Origin: Diprion similis
Lineage: Eukaryota; Arthropoda; Insecta; Hymenoptera; Diprionidae
DNA length: 64,000 bases
Direction: 5' to 3'
Assembly: GCF_021155765.1 (NCBI RefSeq)
Contig: NC_060110.1
Coordinates: forward strand, 21,598,001 to 21,662,000
Of this stretch, positions 45,611-58,843 are shown piece after piece. A program made the position numbers and the translations under genes. The notes beneath the pieces are model-generated. The model was not told the origin of the DNA. It saw only the letters and a list, made by a program, of their open reading frames with translations, and made no database searches. How positions within the stretch are numbered: the first letter of the stretch is position 1; the number at the start of each line of letters is the position of its first letter.

Positions 45611-47758
45611 CTTCTTGAGGAAGAAAAGAGAAGAAGACGAAAAAGAAAAGAAATGAATAATTGATACCCGATGTATATACATACGGCTTGAATATTCAGA
45701 TAATCAACTATGTAATATCACCCCACTTTAAATAATTAAAATAAAAAGAAGAAACAAAATTATCACACATACAATGATCAGGGAATAATTATTTGCAACA
45801 TTACGCATTTAATGTAATTTAAAATCAAAGTACTCCTAATTTTCGAATTCATTAATAAGCGAATACAATTCCGGACACTGGAAAACACATGATAACAGCC
45901 ATAGTTTCTGCCTCTGTTATAATAATAGAATGCTGTTGTTGATTGATAGCTGTATCTGCTTCATATATCTGTATATATTATATAGGTAACAATCCACCAA
46001 TGCGATACCGCGAATACTCGGTGCTACTGTGAAATTAAATCAAATGGGTCAATACTTAATAATATAGATAAAAATATGTGTGTCGTTGTTTTTCTAGCCT
46101 AGAATAAGTACTTATTCTGTTCCAGGGGCGTGTTATTTTCTTGTCGTTTGTAATAAATTAAATTTAAAAACAAACGCGTCGTTTATTTAGAAATACACTT
46201 TGCATGTACGGTCGTCATCTACAAAAAAAAAAATGACTACATAAGTTCAATAAAGAACAATGAAGTTTTCGAAGAATGGATCAGAAGACTAATCATTTAT
46301 TAAGTTACAATTAAGTCTAATTAATCTTTATATTATGCATATAAACTCGTTCGATCGATAGGTAAAAAAGATAGGCCCAATACACAGAAATGCACACGTC
46401 ATTCTCCCAACTTATCAAAGAATGGTACGCACCCGTGATAGTTTGATAATTATTATTTATAATTTTGAAATATGGGTGCAATGCAATACAATTTTTATTT
46501 GTAACTTTTTCAATAATTCTGATTCAAATGAAAGGCCTACAATATAATTCTTCATCGTAACCAATCCCTATTTGAATGTATAGTTTAGTCGGACATATTT
46601 GAAAAAAAAAACAACAACAATGTGACAAGCAACAAAGTTCTCACATTATAAAAGAGAAGACACGCACACTTCCCATTTCAAGACTATATTATTAATTTAG
46701 ACCGCGTTCATTGCTGTGCGGCCCTCGGAACAACAATTGTCAATTTAACCCACAAATTGACTCTGAATGAAATGTTGTACACGCAAAGTGGATACAAGGA
46801 ATCAACTGTTAGCACTTATAATGCAGTGACGCAACCACGTGTTCACCAGCGTCGATTCCACTTCATTCCAACAGTGGACACGTGGTACATACGACGTATT
46901 GCTATTTATACGCGTACATATAATTCCGAGTATAATTCTGATATTATTTTTTTCAACGATGATGATCATCACTTTCGAGAATTATAGCTTTATATTCAGC
47001 ACACTCATGCTGTCTACAGTCCGTCGAACCGCAAAAGTAGTTGAATGTTTAGATAAGATACTTTTACACACAGTTTGTAGACATATCGTTCCTGTAATTC
47101 TTTGGAAGAGTACAAGTAGAGAAACAAAAAAACTAAACGTATCATGGCAAAACAAAAAAAAAAAAAAAAAACTGGTTTACTATTGTTGCAACTTTTTTTT
47201 TTAAATCAGGCTGTGATTTTCACTGGTAACCTCCGCTGATGAAAACATAATATATACACTTGAGAATTATAAAAAATAAATTTAAATAAATTAAAGGATA
47301 TATGATGTTTTTTTTTTTTTTTTGTTATAGATAAACGAATCTATAATTATATATCATAGTTAACTTCATTCCGTTTAATGCTGAGAATGATATTTTCCCG
47401 AATAACGATAAAAATATAAATAAAGAAAGTTTCACAGACTCATATATTATGCATGGTCCGCCCAATTGCTACAACTGTCACACAAAAATTGCTAACAATT
47501 GATCACGACGAAGGAAAAATGTGTACCTGACAGTGTGCAGAATCACTTGTTCAACAATGTTTGAAAAATAACAAATCAGTTGAGGTACTGTGTAATCAGT
47601 ATATATGTACAACGATCTTACCCGCAGTATAAATACGAGGTATTATACTAAAATATAATCGTTATCAGGAGTGAAGAAAAATGCGCGAAGGTAGGCAGTG
47701 TATATATACATATAGTAATGCTTCCACAATATTCTATCAGAAAAAATGCATAAACATT

Positions 47759-47780
47759 ATATATATATATATATATATAC
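47759..47780. repeat. AT dinucleotide repeat
   Basis: A run of about 11 AT units. Similar shorter AT runs occur at 819-839, 9215-9233, 36957-36970 and elsewhere. Confidence 0.8.
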
Positions 47781-49226
47781 ACCTATGTACACAGCAGCTT
47801 TGCCGATGAGAGAAGATAAGATTATTCCCATTCTGCTTGTCATGCTCGACGCGTATATTAGGTACCTCATAAGATGTCGAATTACATGCAAGAACATTTT
47901 GACTCTACTTTGACTAGTTGAAGAAAAACAAAATGTTTTCCAAATAATTTCTAGTAATTGCTTCAATGAGAACGAAATGTTGCTTCCTGAAATCAATATC
48001 GCCACCTCATGTTTCCAAGAGCTTAACGATACGTACGATGTGCTGGAGATTAATGAGGTGGATTTTATGATATCCGAATGAGATTTCGATATCACAGATC
48101 TGTGCAGTGGATCAATTTATATGCAACTCTTTTGACAGTTGTTGTTGTCATTAGCAGATTACGCGATACTTGCCATTACTACATATATAATATTTACGAA
48201 TAGCAGTAAATGAAGTTGAATTCTGTCCCCATTTACCCCCAATAAGCTACCCTATCGCATCACGGAGAGAGTATGAAAGCCAGTTATATCGAATTACGTC
48301 TACTCCAATTTTTTAAAGCGAAATTATAGTCGTTACGATGCCAATCGCGTTGACAAACTATCAGTTTTTGGACGCGATTCCTATCATTAGAATGTGTATA
48401 GTCCGAAACACAAAGGAAGCATATTATTGTGATGATTCACGTTAGAGTTAAAATGAACAGTATGATCGTAAGCCTGGACCCTGATTCACTCCAATTATTA
48501 TCATTCGTACTGTATTCGAGCAAGCCAGCGTACTTGTTGTTCATGATTTGGACGCGCATTCACCAATCAGTTCATCTTTTCGATTGCAGCAATGTGTGTC
48601 TGATAAAAATAATTTCTCTTACCGTTCTGATCAATGTATCTGATTAAGTGATTCAGAGATTGAGGAAAAATTGTTGAAAACCTGTTACACTGACGTTTTT
48701 TCTGGTATTTAGTGAAATTATTTTTTAAATAAAGGATTAACGAACTACAATTGTTTACTCCAAAAAGCAAATTGCATCCACAATTGAATATTATACAGTA
48801 TGTGTATTTCGTATTATATGTATTTTGAAATATTATCTATGATAAAGGTAAAAAATTAAATGTATATACAGATGACCGGCGAGGTTCTCATTATAAATGA
48901 TCAGGACTGTGATATTTCGTTGATACACTCAACAGAGGATCTATTTTATCATCAAGTTTTTTGATCTGAACTTTGATGTTGCATTTTATATAAACCTTGG
49001 AAAACCGAGTAATCCTGGGGATGTTTGATATCAGTTATGATATTGCTGTACATAAATAACGGGACAAGATAAAATTTTGTGTAAATACGTGACACTGCAA
49101 AGTTATCAACACCATATCTATATAAAAAATGATTAACCAGTATTGCGTCGACTGCAAACCGTTGGGAAGTATTTTTACGATTTGCAGGTAGGTATAAGAC
49201 AAGTAACAATCGATAAGAAAAATGTA

Positions 49227-49234
49227 CATATATA

Positions 49235-49311
<77 letters not shown>

Positions 49312-49313
49312 AT
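49227..49313. repeat. Compound (TG)n(TA)n(TG)n microsatellite
   Basis: About 28 TA units are flanked on both sides by TG units, forming a nearly symmetric compound microsatellite. Open frames crossing it on both strands encode Tyr/Ile or Tyr/Val repeats and are artefacts. Confidence 0.9.
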
Positions 49314-52300
49314 GCAACTCACCGCACCTTCGCACAAACACCGTATAATTAATTAATAGTCTCGGCACTCCAGCAGCTGAATAAAATCGCTATATCCGAA
49401 GAAGTTGGATAAAAACATAAAGAGGGACGTCATACAAGAAACAGTAACACTATATTATACCCTGCACAGTTAACTTTAATGGAACAATACACGTTCGGCA
49501 CATTATGTATTGTGTTATACGGTTTTACTGTGAACTTGAGGAGAAAATCTTCAGGATTGTACCGTTATTTACGAATATATGTACATATATACCTATATAT
49601 TTGAACTAGGGTGTAGGAATCAGGCAGATGAATATAGGCATATGGTTGTAACGCAATCCCGATCTCAAAATTTTTCAACCACTGAACTGAACTTTGAAGG
49701 TTTTCTCTCACTTACGTGCGCTGGGTTTTAATCTGCAGTGTGCTGAACGTTTCGCAATTCATCAACGATTATGGATAACTTTTTATACTATTATTGCGTA
49801 ACCGCAAATGTTGTGTATTGAGCACAGATGTTCTTATAATTCCGTATAACTCGCTGCACGCTTGAATAATTATCACGAGTTCGTAACAGCCGCGGCAAGC
49901 CGCTCGTTCGCTGGCTGTTCGGCGACTAACAATCATGAGTGCATTGACTATCGTTACCATTCGAAACTGACAGTAAGGAGGGATAGCTGTCAGTGAATGT
50001 AGGTAGGTACCGTACGCAAAGGTGCCGTATATGGATTATGTTAAAATCCGTGTTTCTGCAGGCGCCTCTGGAAATTCAAATTTTCGTTGCAGAGTGTAGT
50101 GTAATTATAGGCAAACAATTAACGCATCTAGACTATGATTATGAATAAAATATCTTTAATATTTCCTCAGAAAATCATCACTCTGTGTACCCAAATTTAT
50201 TATAGCTCATATGCGGTATTTTTGCAGAATTAATTACTGCATGGTTTTCGTATATGTCGGTTTTGAGATTTCGATATACTCTCTGTTTAACAGTGCGATT
50301 GTTGTGAGAGGTAATGAGTATTGAATTGAACGATTGACGTGTACACACCGAACCGATAAATTATATCTGTGGGACTTGAATGATTACAGAATAAGATAAA
50401 AATCTTTCAAGTTATATGTGCAGTGTGTCGCCCGTTGCGCTGTCAATAATTTCGAATGAATCAAATTAAAATGAATTACCATCATCTAATTCATTGAAAA
50501 ATCAACCCTTTTCCCGTTTTTGTCATTCGACGATTTACGATTACTTATACATACAGGCTGCTAACACATAATGAGACCAGGTGATGATCATACGTCACTT
50601 TAATAAATAAAAAAGTAAAAAATCAATTGCCATGCACTTCAGATAGATTTCAAAGGACACGTACGCAACCAACAATTTAAGCTTCGGTTTTCCTTTGTGT
50701 TAATCGATAGTCAGAATCTATGGAGTTTCCCTTTTCGTATACAGGAAATGAAAAAGGCTTTATATTTACATTCATTTTCCGGCAATTATCTGTTTCTGTG
50801 TGAGGCCTACATCGCGACTGTGTTTATACAATATAAAACCTATCTATGATTCGATGCGATAAAGTTTCGCCGCAGAGTGTTCGCACGTATATGAATATGA
50901 ATATAGAAGTAGGTATAACAGTGCAAATGTAAGTTGATGAAATTACGACTATTTCACGGTTTGTAATGTTGATGCAAAGTAGTCAAGGTCGCAACGAATA
51001 AACAAATAAAATTACTAAATCAAACATGTTCAGCTATTTTAGGAGTAAGTAATCATGTTTGCGTCATCACTCACATTATGTCAGGAACAAGTATAATTTA
51101 GTAACTGCTCTGCCGATCTCTTACTGACACGAGTTAGTTCAAAAAGACAATTCTACTAGGAGTGTAAAAAAAGATCCCGTTAGTCCTCGGACCGTTGAGA
51201 ATGACTTGCGATTATTGCCAACGAACGGGACATTCCCTTCTTGCGATTTTCTCTGAACAACTGGGCTTGTTTGCAGTTGTGTGTGTATCAACAGTCCTGA
51301 CAACGAAAGAAGCCCCCGAATTCACGAACGTATGTTAAACGTTTGGAAAACGGGAGAGTTTGCTCGGTCGGTAAGGGTAGTAGTACTACACGACCTTAAT
51401 ATATAACGGCCCGTTATAATCTTCTGTTTTCATTGTTATTATCCTATGAAATGTATACCCAGCGAAAATTTAACAGTAAACCATAATAACAACAGAAGAT
51501 TATAACAGGCAGTTTTAGGTATATTAATACGCTCGCTAAACGTGTTAATTTGACAGTCAACAACAATAACAAAGTCTTGTAAATAATAGATGATTCTTTT
51601 AAGCTGCGACACGACATTTATGCAAAAATCTGCCGTTATTATACACCTTATACAGTATATAAGCGTACAATACATGGAATTTACCGTGCAAAATGCAAAA
51701 TTCGTGCGCATAAACAATGATGTATGATTATGTAAACGTAGGTATGAGGTATAGATATATAATTCTCAGAAAACGTGGTTCTTATGAAGATCAGGTAGAA
51801 CTGCCATTCACGTGCTCAGCGCCAAGGACAAGAGAAGAAAGCAATCCAACAGTAGTATCTTCGCTTATAGTCATACAACCAAGCTTTGGATATGTATGTA
51901 CGTGTAAGTATATGCCAAATGTCGAGACATACTGTAGTTTACGAATGACGTAAAGTATACGTTGGTATAATACATTTTTATTTCTACTAGGGTCAACTAA
52001 GGATGTGGGGGATTCACCGAAATATTTGATATTGTTGAGTTCACATACTTGGAGAGAATAATTAATTTCCGTTCTAAAATATACAGTATTATTATGTATA
52101 TGTATATGTTCGCCTGAAATACAGAAGTATTGATTTTTCTGTTCTATTTTTTTTTTAGTCATATCACTGTTCATGTATACTTTTGCATCATGTTCTTAGA
52201 CTTATAGCCACACTTTTCCTACGAAGTATATACTTGCACCCATTCCAGCTAGTACAGAATGTGTGAAAAATGCTGAATAAAAATTGTCTGTTTTTCGTAG

Positions 52301-53105
52301 GTGAAATAATTTATTATAATATATAAACAATGATTATCGTAATACTTTCTTGTATTTTTTACATGTTAATAAATACAAATCGCTATTTATAATTCAACTG
52401 TATAGAACCCTTGATTAAGGATATTATACATGTGAGTCTCTGCTAGTTGACGGAATGCTGATGATAATATTAAAAAAGTAATATTAAAATACATAATACA
52501 TTAGTACCAAATATCCATGAAAAACATAGAGATAATACTATAAGATTTCAAAATCCTGATGGAAATATTTTGTCGACATTTTTCTCATGTCTTTTTTAAA
52601 AGAAGAAAAATATTTACCGATAGAGTTACTCCGAAAAATAAGTAAACATTCGGAACAAAAGTATTGTGTGAGAAAGTGCATAGCTAGAAGCAGCCATCAA
52701 ACAAGTGATTAGTCTAATAACGTGTAACATTTGACAATCACATCGATACAAAAGAGATTCATTTATAGTTACATTAATCAAGTCATTATTACTTTTTCAT
52801 ACAAGCAATTAATGCCATTATTATATATTATATAAATACCGGTTGCATCAATAAGACCACAATATTGTTATCACATGATGCAAAAATGTGTGAGCTGGAT
52901 TTTATACATTCGTGATCTACTTTTCGCGGAATTTTGTATTTTGCTAACTGAAATACAGAGATTGATATTTTTGTTTGCATTTTCTTTAGTTGAAAGTTCA
53001 GATCCTAAGTGGGTTTGCTGCTGGCTGTAATTAGTGAGCTGTAATATGTTGTGGATATCCGTATTGTTAGAACAAAAGTACTAATACTGACAATAAACTG
53101 TTTTT

Positions 53106-56100
53106 TCAATTTTGAGGACTGCTGAACAAAAATGTTAACAATTCCGGCTGACTAAGGTTGCTTCGGTATTTTTGAACCATGTCTTGGACCTTCAATCGTC
53201 TGCGAACATGCGGTGGGTGATAGCTGAAAGAATACGTAATTAAAAACTCATTATGCAACTTCTTTTCTTGAAGTTTGAAAAAATGTAACTAATTCTTTCT
53301 CTTCACTGTAGACTCAAAAGAATGGTGTAAAAATGCGAACTGCGTGTATTAGTTCTATAAAGCTTGAATATGGAGCACTTTTTAGATATGTAGTATATAC
53401 CATAAATAACACAGGTCCGCAAAAACAAAAAAAGTTGTGGTGCTGGGGGTAGGACTGTATTTTTCTTGTATATTTTTTTCCGCTGAACATGAATCTGAAA
53501 TCAAAATTGGGGGTCCATGTGAAGAATTAAAAAAAAAAACTCATAAAAACCATGTTTTAGTACAAATACCATTAGAAACCTGCTACTATGCTGGCTTCGA
53601 TACCACCAAATGTTGATGGAACGAATCATTCTACACATCCCATGAAAGGGGAGTTGTCATCGTAGTCGAAAAACTCCGTGTTAACATATTTCTGACGGTA
53701 TTTGTACCGATCGTGTGCAAAAAAAAAACACAAACATGTTTTTAACCATGCATGACCTTGGAACGGCCCCGTACGATGGAAAAATACATATTTGTAGAGT
53801 ACTGGTGCATGTTACAGAGAGAAACAAACGAAAAAACTTTAGATGCAAGAACCAAAGGAAAAAATTGCTAAAACATGGTTTTTTTTCAAGATTTTTCACA
53901 TCAACCCCCAATTCTGACTTTAGATCCGTGTTCAGTGGGAAAAAAATATTCAAGAAAAATAAAGTTCGACCCCCAGCACATACAACTTTTTTATCTTTTT
54001 GGACCTGTGTAATTAATAGCTAGATAATGACATGCCAGAAAAATACGTTATTTTCGTTGAAGCAAAAACTTTTCTACTAGCATTGTTAATCGATGTACTT
54101 TGAGGAATATATATATACTTATATATATACTTATTCCAAATTATCTCTTAACTAAAATTTCAACGGTTATCTGTGTACTCAATTCTCGAAAAAAACTTAC
54201 CTATCATTGTCCAGCCGTCTTCGACGTCCCATATTTAAAGCAGTTTGTCTGACTAATGTGCCCAATACCCGTCGAGACAGCACCATGCCGTCAACCAATG
54301 GAGTAGCTAAATTTATTCTAGATACAGGGCCTTGTAATCTTACTCTCATCAAGCCACTCGACAGTGAATGTAAAAAAATGACTTGCACGTCAGAAGGCCT
54401 TACACCATTGGAATGCTCGAGACCAGTATGAGTGCAAGATAGAAGGTCAGCTGCAGTAAGTGTTCAAATTGTTATTGATTAACTGTACATTTATAACAAT
54501 CCATAAAAATGGGTGACGGACACATACATTCAATAGTAGTTAATAATTGAAAGGTTAATAAACTAGTGGATTTACTTTGATCGAATGTTCAGCTCAAGGG
54601 TCTATTTTCACCTCACAATAACTATTTAAAATTGAATAGAAATTGCTTTTTGATGTAATGAGCGGACGTAGATTTATTGATTGCTTACCAATTGGAAATT
54701 GCAAGTGATCTTCTAAGCTTTCTAGCCAAACAACTAATATTCTTGTATCAGTTTGCATAGGGAGACTGTGCTTTGTGCTTCTTCTAGGTTTAATTGGATC
54801 CCCACTTGATGTGCTAGATGGACCAGAGCCTGGTAAACTGGGAGGCTGCTTGTCAAGGTCTAGCGACATAGTTCGAGAACTTTGACTCCCTGACTGATTA
54901 ATCGAATACGACCGGGTTCCAGCACTTTCACTAATGCTTCGCTCGAACCAAGCTAGAATGGAAATTTTCTCCATAAATAGAAATATCGAATTTGGTAAAG
55001 CAGGACTGAAACTAGAAGAACGAAATTACACCAATCAAAAAAATATCGGCCTAGCTAAAACTTGTTTGAAACAATTTTTGAGAATTACGACTGACTATGT
55101 ACATATTTCTCACATTATCGCTTAAAAATTTGGAGAGTATCATTGTGGTGCTACAATTAAACTAAGAAAGTAAATAATCCGAGTCATGCCCATTTGCATT
55201 ACCTTGGCCACTGCTTATATCGCTATTATAATTAGACTCATCAATGGAGTCAGAGCTCATGTTTCCCATCAAATGTGTTGGCACTAGAAATGCCACTTCT
55301 GAGCTCACGTCAGCCCAGTATAAAATATGCGTATCGCCATTATACAAAGCACCCCCATGATCGCTATGAGCCGGTTGAGGTACAGTAACTGGAATTGTAG
55401 CTCGCCACGATGTGGAAACATGTCCTGTCCATCCTGCATGAGATGATACTGAGACTGGCCAACCAAGTGAACTCAGGAACTCCAAAAAATGTGGAGATAC
55501 ACTCGTTTCATGCAGCTGTTGCGTATAATTTATCGAAAAAAAGAGATGATATCAGTTTTAGATGCAGGTACAAAAATCAGTCGCTGAAGTAGTTATTTGT
55601 CTCCGATGATGAGTTCAAGTGGACAGGAATCGAACTCACCACATTGGAGAGTATTTCTTCGGCAGATTTTTGGCCAGCTCGAACGTAAAATATGTGTACT
55701 GTGTCGCACGTTCTCGGGCTTGTGTGATCCAAACTTTCCAAGTCTGTACAGAACCCAGGCATTGATGGATCCAAAGCTGTGAGCCCGCTCGTAGTAGAAT
55801 TTTCGTTGTCATTTTTGTCTAAATTCAAGAATCCAAAATGGCTGAGAAACAATCTGGCTGTTTGAAATTCGTGACAAATTTTTGGCGGGGTACATTCTTC
55901 AATCTTGTCATCTGCGTTTCGAGCCAAATCATTACTGGACTTTGATTCCAGATTGATTTGTCTCTCCAGTAATTGTGACAAAAGATGATGCTCGTTTTTC
56001 ACTGTATCATTATCGTTCATTACGGCATCCAAGCTTGGTATCGACTCATCCCTATTAAACCCACAATCAAGAATACCAATAATTAACACGATACCAAATC

Positions 56101-58843
56101 AACAGCCTGAGACCTTGTTTAATGATCTGAACAACTGTTACTGCATGTCAATATCTACTTACACCCTACAATGTGGAATGCGATCAACATTATCAGGGAA
56201 AAATCTCGGCTTATAATCTGGTCTTGGTGCAGCCTCGGCCAACGGCAATGGGCGCCCAGGATTTGTGTTCATACTTCTCACACTGGATTTGTGCCTGGGT
56301 AAATGTCTAAGTTGCATTGTCCACGCATGTCGACCAAACGGACCTCTTATCAACACTGTAACAGTAGGTTGTGGATCCTGATCATTGCCTAATGGCTCTT
56401 CGAGCAGAGCTAGCATCGTGGCATTTTCAGCTACAAAGTAACGGAATCGTTCAACCGCAGCTTGTCGAGCTACGCGGCCACCCGTCCAGCTGTTACAGTG
56501 ACGAAGTAGCAAAACTTCGTCAAGGAGGGAAGAAAGAGATTGCGCTCCACAGGCACTTGGAAAATATCCTACCTGATTGTAGAATTATTGAAATTAAAAT
56601 CTTTAACTAACATGTGACCGTTGGTTTCTAAATTTCGTTCTAAGAAGCATTTACCTGTTCTAATATAATTGTCAGGAGTGCATCAGCTGCGTCTCTAACG
56701 CGCATCGATGCTGGTTTTAATTCCTTTTCATCTTTCATTTTAATTGGCTCTCCTGGCTTTCCGACACTCTTGGTACCAGACACACCTAATTCAACTACTT
56801 CCAAAACTGTTGTAAGACAATCCTTGTCCTGGAAATGTTTTTCGTTATTAGTAACCAATTCAGCTGGCATAAATAAGAAACCATTCAAACGTCTTGGTTG
56901 GCTTGTACAAACTTGTAATAACTGTGGATGAGCAGATAACCATGTGGTGAGACAAGTGAACGCTGCGACGATAGATGAATGCAAGTCCTTAGAATGAGCT
57001 GGTGGTGGTCGCCAACATTGGTAAGTGATATAATCACACAGCCATTTTACTGCCCGTTTACACTCGAGAGCATCTATGAGAATATTTTGTTATGAGGTCT
57101 TAAACACCTTATTCAAATTATTTCTAGAACATTCTTTATACTATGATATTTTCAATATTTCCAATATTGCTAATAAGACCAGAATTTTTTTTACTGAAGA
57201 AAGAAAAGAGCGTGATGCCAACTAATTGCTCTTTGGGCATTACACAAAACATAATTGTAAGTCCAACCTGTTAGCTTCCGAGCTGCTTGACACACGTAAC
57301 GTTGATTTGATTAGTCATGATGTTTTAATACAAAACAATCATAAATCTCTTGTTACAGTACAACATAGAATAAACTGAAATATTTACCTGTCTCTCGAAT
57401 ATGCGTCCTTGCTAAACCTGCTAGCAATTCTAATGCTGCTAATGAAATGTTCAAGTCTGTCTTCCACGATGATATTAATCTGTGACATACCAAGTATGTG
57501 GCTCTTACAAAAAGAGCGTGTGCAGAATCTGTAACAAAATTAGAATACGAATTTAGCTTGAAAGTTCCTTCGATAAATGTTTTGCATGGATGTGGGTGAT
57601 AAACGGTCAAATATGTTTACAACTGGTGATATTAACGTCACGATTAAATTACGTTTTGTAAAATCAGTGAGTGCACATCAATTCAGTGCTGCAGTACAGA
57701 AATAATTATAAGTATTTACCAAAGGCAGAGTTTTCCTCTTGAAGTGTGACAATATCAGAGCCATCTCCAAGTGAACGTAGATCACTGGAAATGCTTACTT
57801 GACTTGTTGAATCACTGGCAACTATCAAGCAGGTGATGATGGTACAATGGTGAATGCGCAACGGAACACAACCCAAAATAAAAATGAGAAACAACACGTC
57901 ACAGAAGCGTGAGAAGCAATTAAAGATAAAATGGTGATTGTTACGACAAAACTCAAGTTTTTAGAGCAGGTGTTTGGGTTGCAAAACCAAATGCAAATTT
58001 TACACTGTAGCAAATCTGTTCTCTCACGGTCGATACAAATTATCTCCAGCTAAAAATTACAGTGAATTGAGATACTTGCAGATTAAACTTGTGAATAGTG
58101 TGCAAGATCTCCATTATTAATAACATATCAGGTTTCGATGAAACTAGTACAATTAGCCAAATTCGTTTGTTTAACAAGTCTAGATTGATAATCACTCTTC
58201 ATGTACATTGTTGAATTTTCTCTTCGAACCTTGCAAGTTGTAGCATACTTTACTTTAAAAAATATTGTGCTTTTAGCAAACTGATTAAAGTTTCAATTAG
58301 TACATGCTATTTATCAAACAAAAGAGTGCGAAGGCTCAGTCACAACGTGGCAATAAATAACAATGAATTTTTTTTCTACTTGAAAAATTCAGCAAAAAGT
58401 GTGATTTTCTTTAAAAAAAAAAAAAAATAGTATCCCAAATCATAATTACTGTTAATTCAATCGTAATAACAACTGATTCCTTTGACGTCTTATTACCTGA
58501 TGATAGCAAATTAGTAGAAGTATCACTGGTGATTGTGTCAGGTTGAGTTACTTGTTCAACCTCTTCAGCAGCTGCTGAGTCTTGTACACTCAACATTAAT
58601 CCCCCTGTGATAACAGTGAAAAAAGAAAAATATTTGTTGCACAAAGAGAAGGGTTGGCTGAAATTTGTCAACTAATATCTCAATCATACCTAAAAGCATG
58701 TGTGTGTTTAAGGGATCAGATTCGACCTGTAATGCATTTATTAGCAAGTTCATGAGTCTGGGTTTTAACTGTACAAACGTCACTGGATTCTTCTCCTGGT
58801 TGATTATCGTTGTTAAAGATGGTAGCTCCTTGATAGGCAAGTT
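53106..58843 (-). CDS. RALGAPB: RALGAPB exons 10-20: C-terminal half with GAP-like fold
   Basis: These encode residues about 657-1552: helical blocks [40 protein letters not shown] and [20 protein letters not shown], the linker with [20 protein letters not shown], then a Rap/Ran-GAP-like region from [19 protein letters not shown] to [20 protein letters not shown]. The usual GND asparagine-thumb segment of this fold reads [11 protein letters not shown], so the catalytic Asn is absent, as expected for the beta subunit, whose alpha partner supplies catalysis. The tail [20 protein letters not shown] is conserved. Confidence 0.92.

Larger units (their letters stand above)
44764..53105. other. 8.3 kb non-coding stretch between MRP and RALGAPB
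   Basis: No gene can be supported with confidence. The left edge (44.76-45.2 kb) is GC-richer and should hold the MRP promoter and 5' leader. The right edge should hold the RALGAPB 3' UTR. Between them are AT microsatellites, many aataaa words, A/T homopolymers and a possible retroelement remnant near 45.4-45.6 kb. A weak plus-strand gene candidate at 47.68-48.08 kb is given under findings. A more GC-rich patch at 49.86-50.06 kb may be regulatory. Confidence 0.5.

Noticed and set aside
46839..47204. Plus-strand 121-codon frame ending in poly-Lys
   Set aside because: Ends through a poly-A tract; mixed hydrophobic composition without domain, most likely chance.
48952..49368. Minus-strand open frames of 138 and 100 codons near 49.2 kb
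   Set aside because: They exist only because the TG/TA microsatellite has no stops in some frames; the encoded Tyr/Ile runs are not protein-like and the flanks show no domain.
53681..54023. Open frames on both strands near 53.7-54.0 kb
   Set aside because: They lie inside the inverted-repeat element and have no transposase or other recognisable motif.
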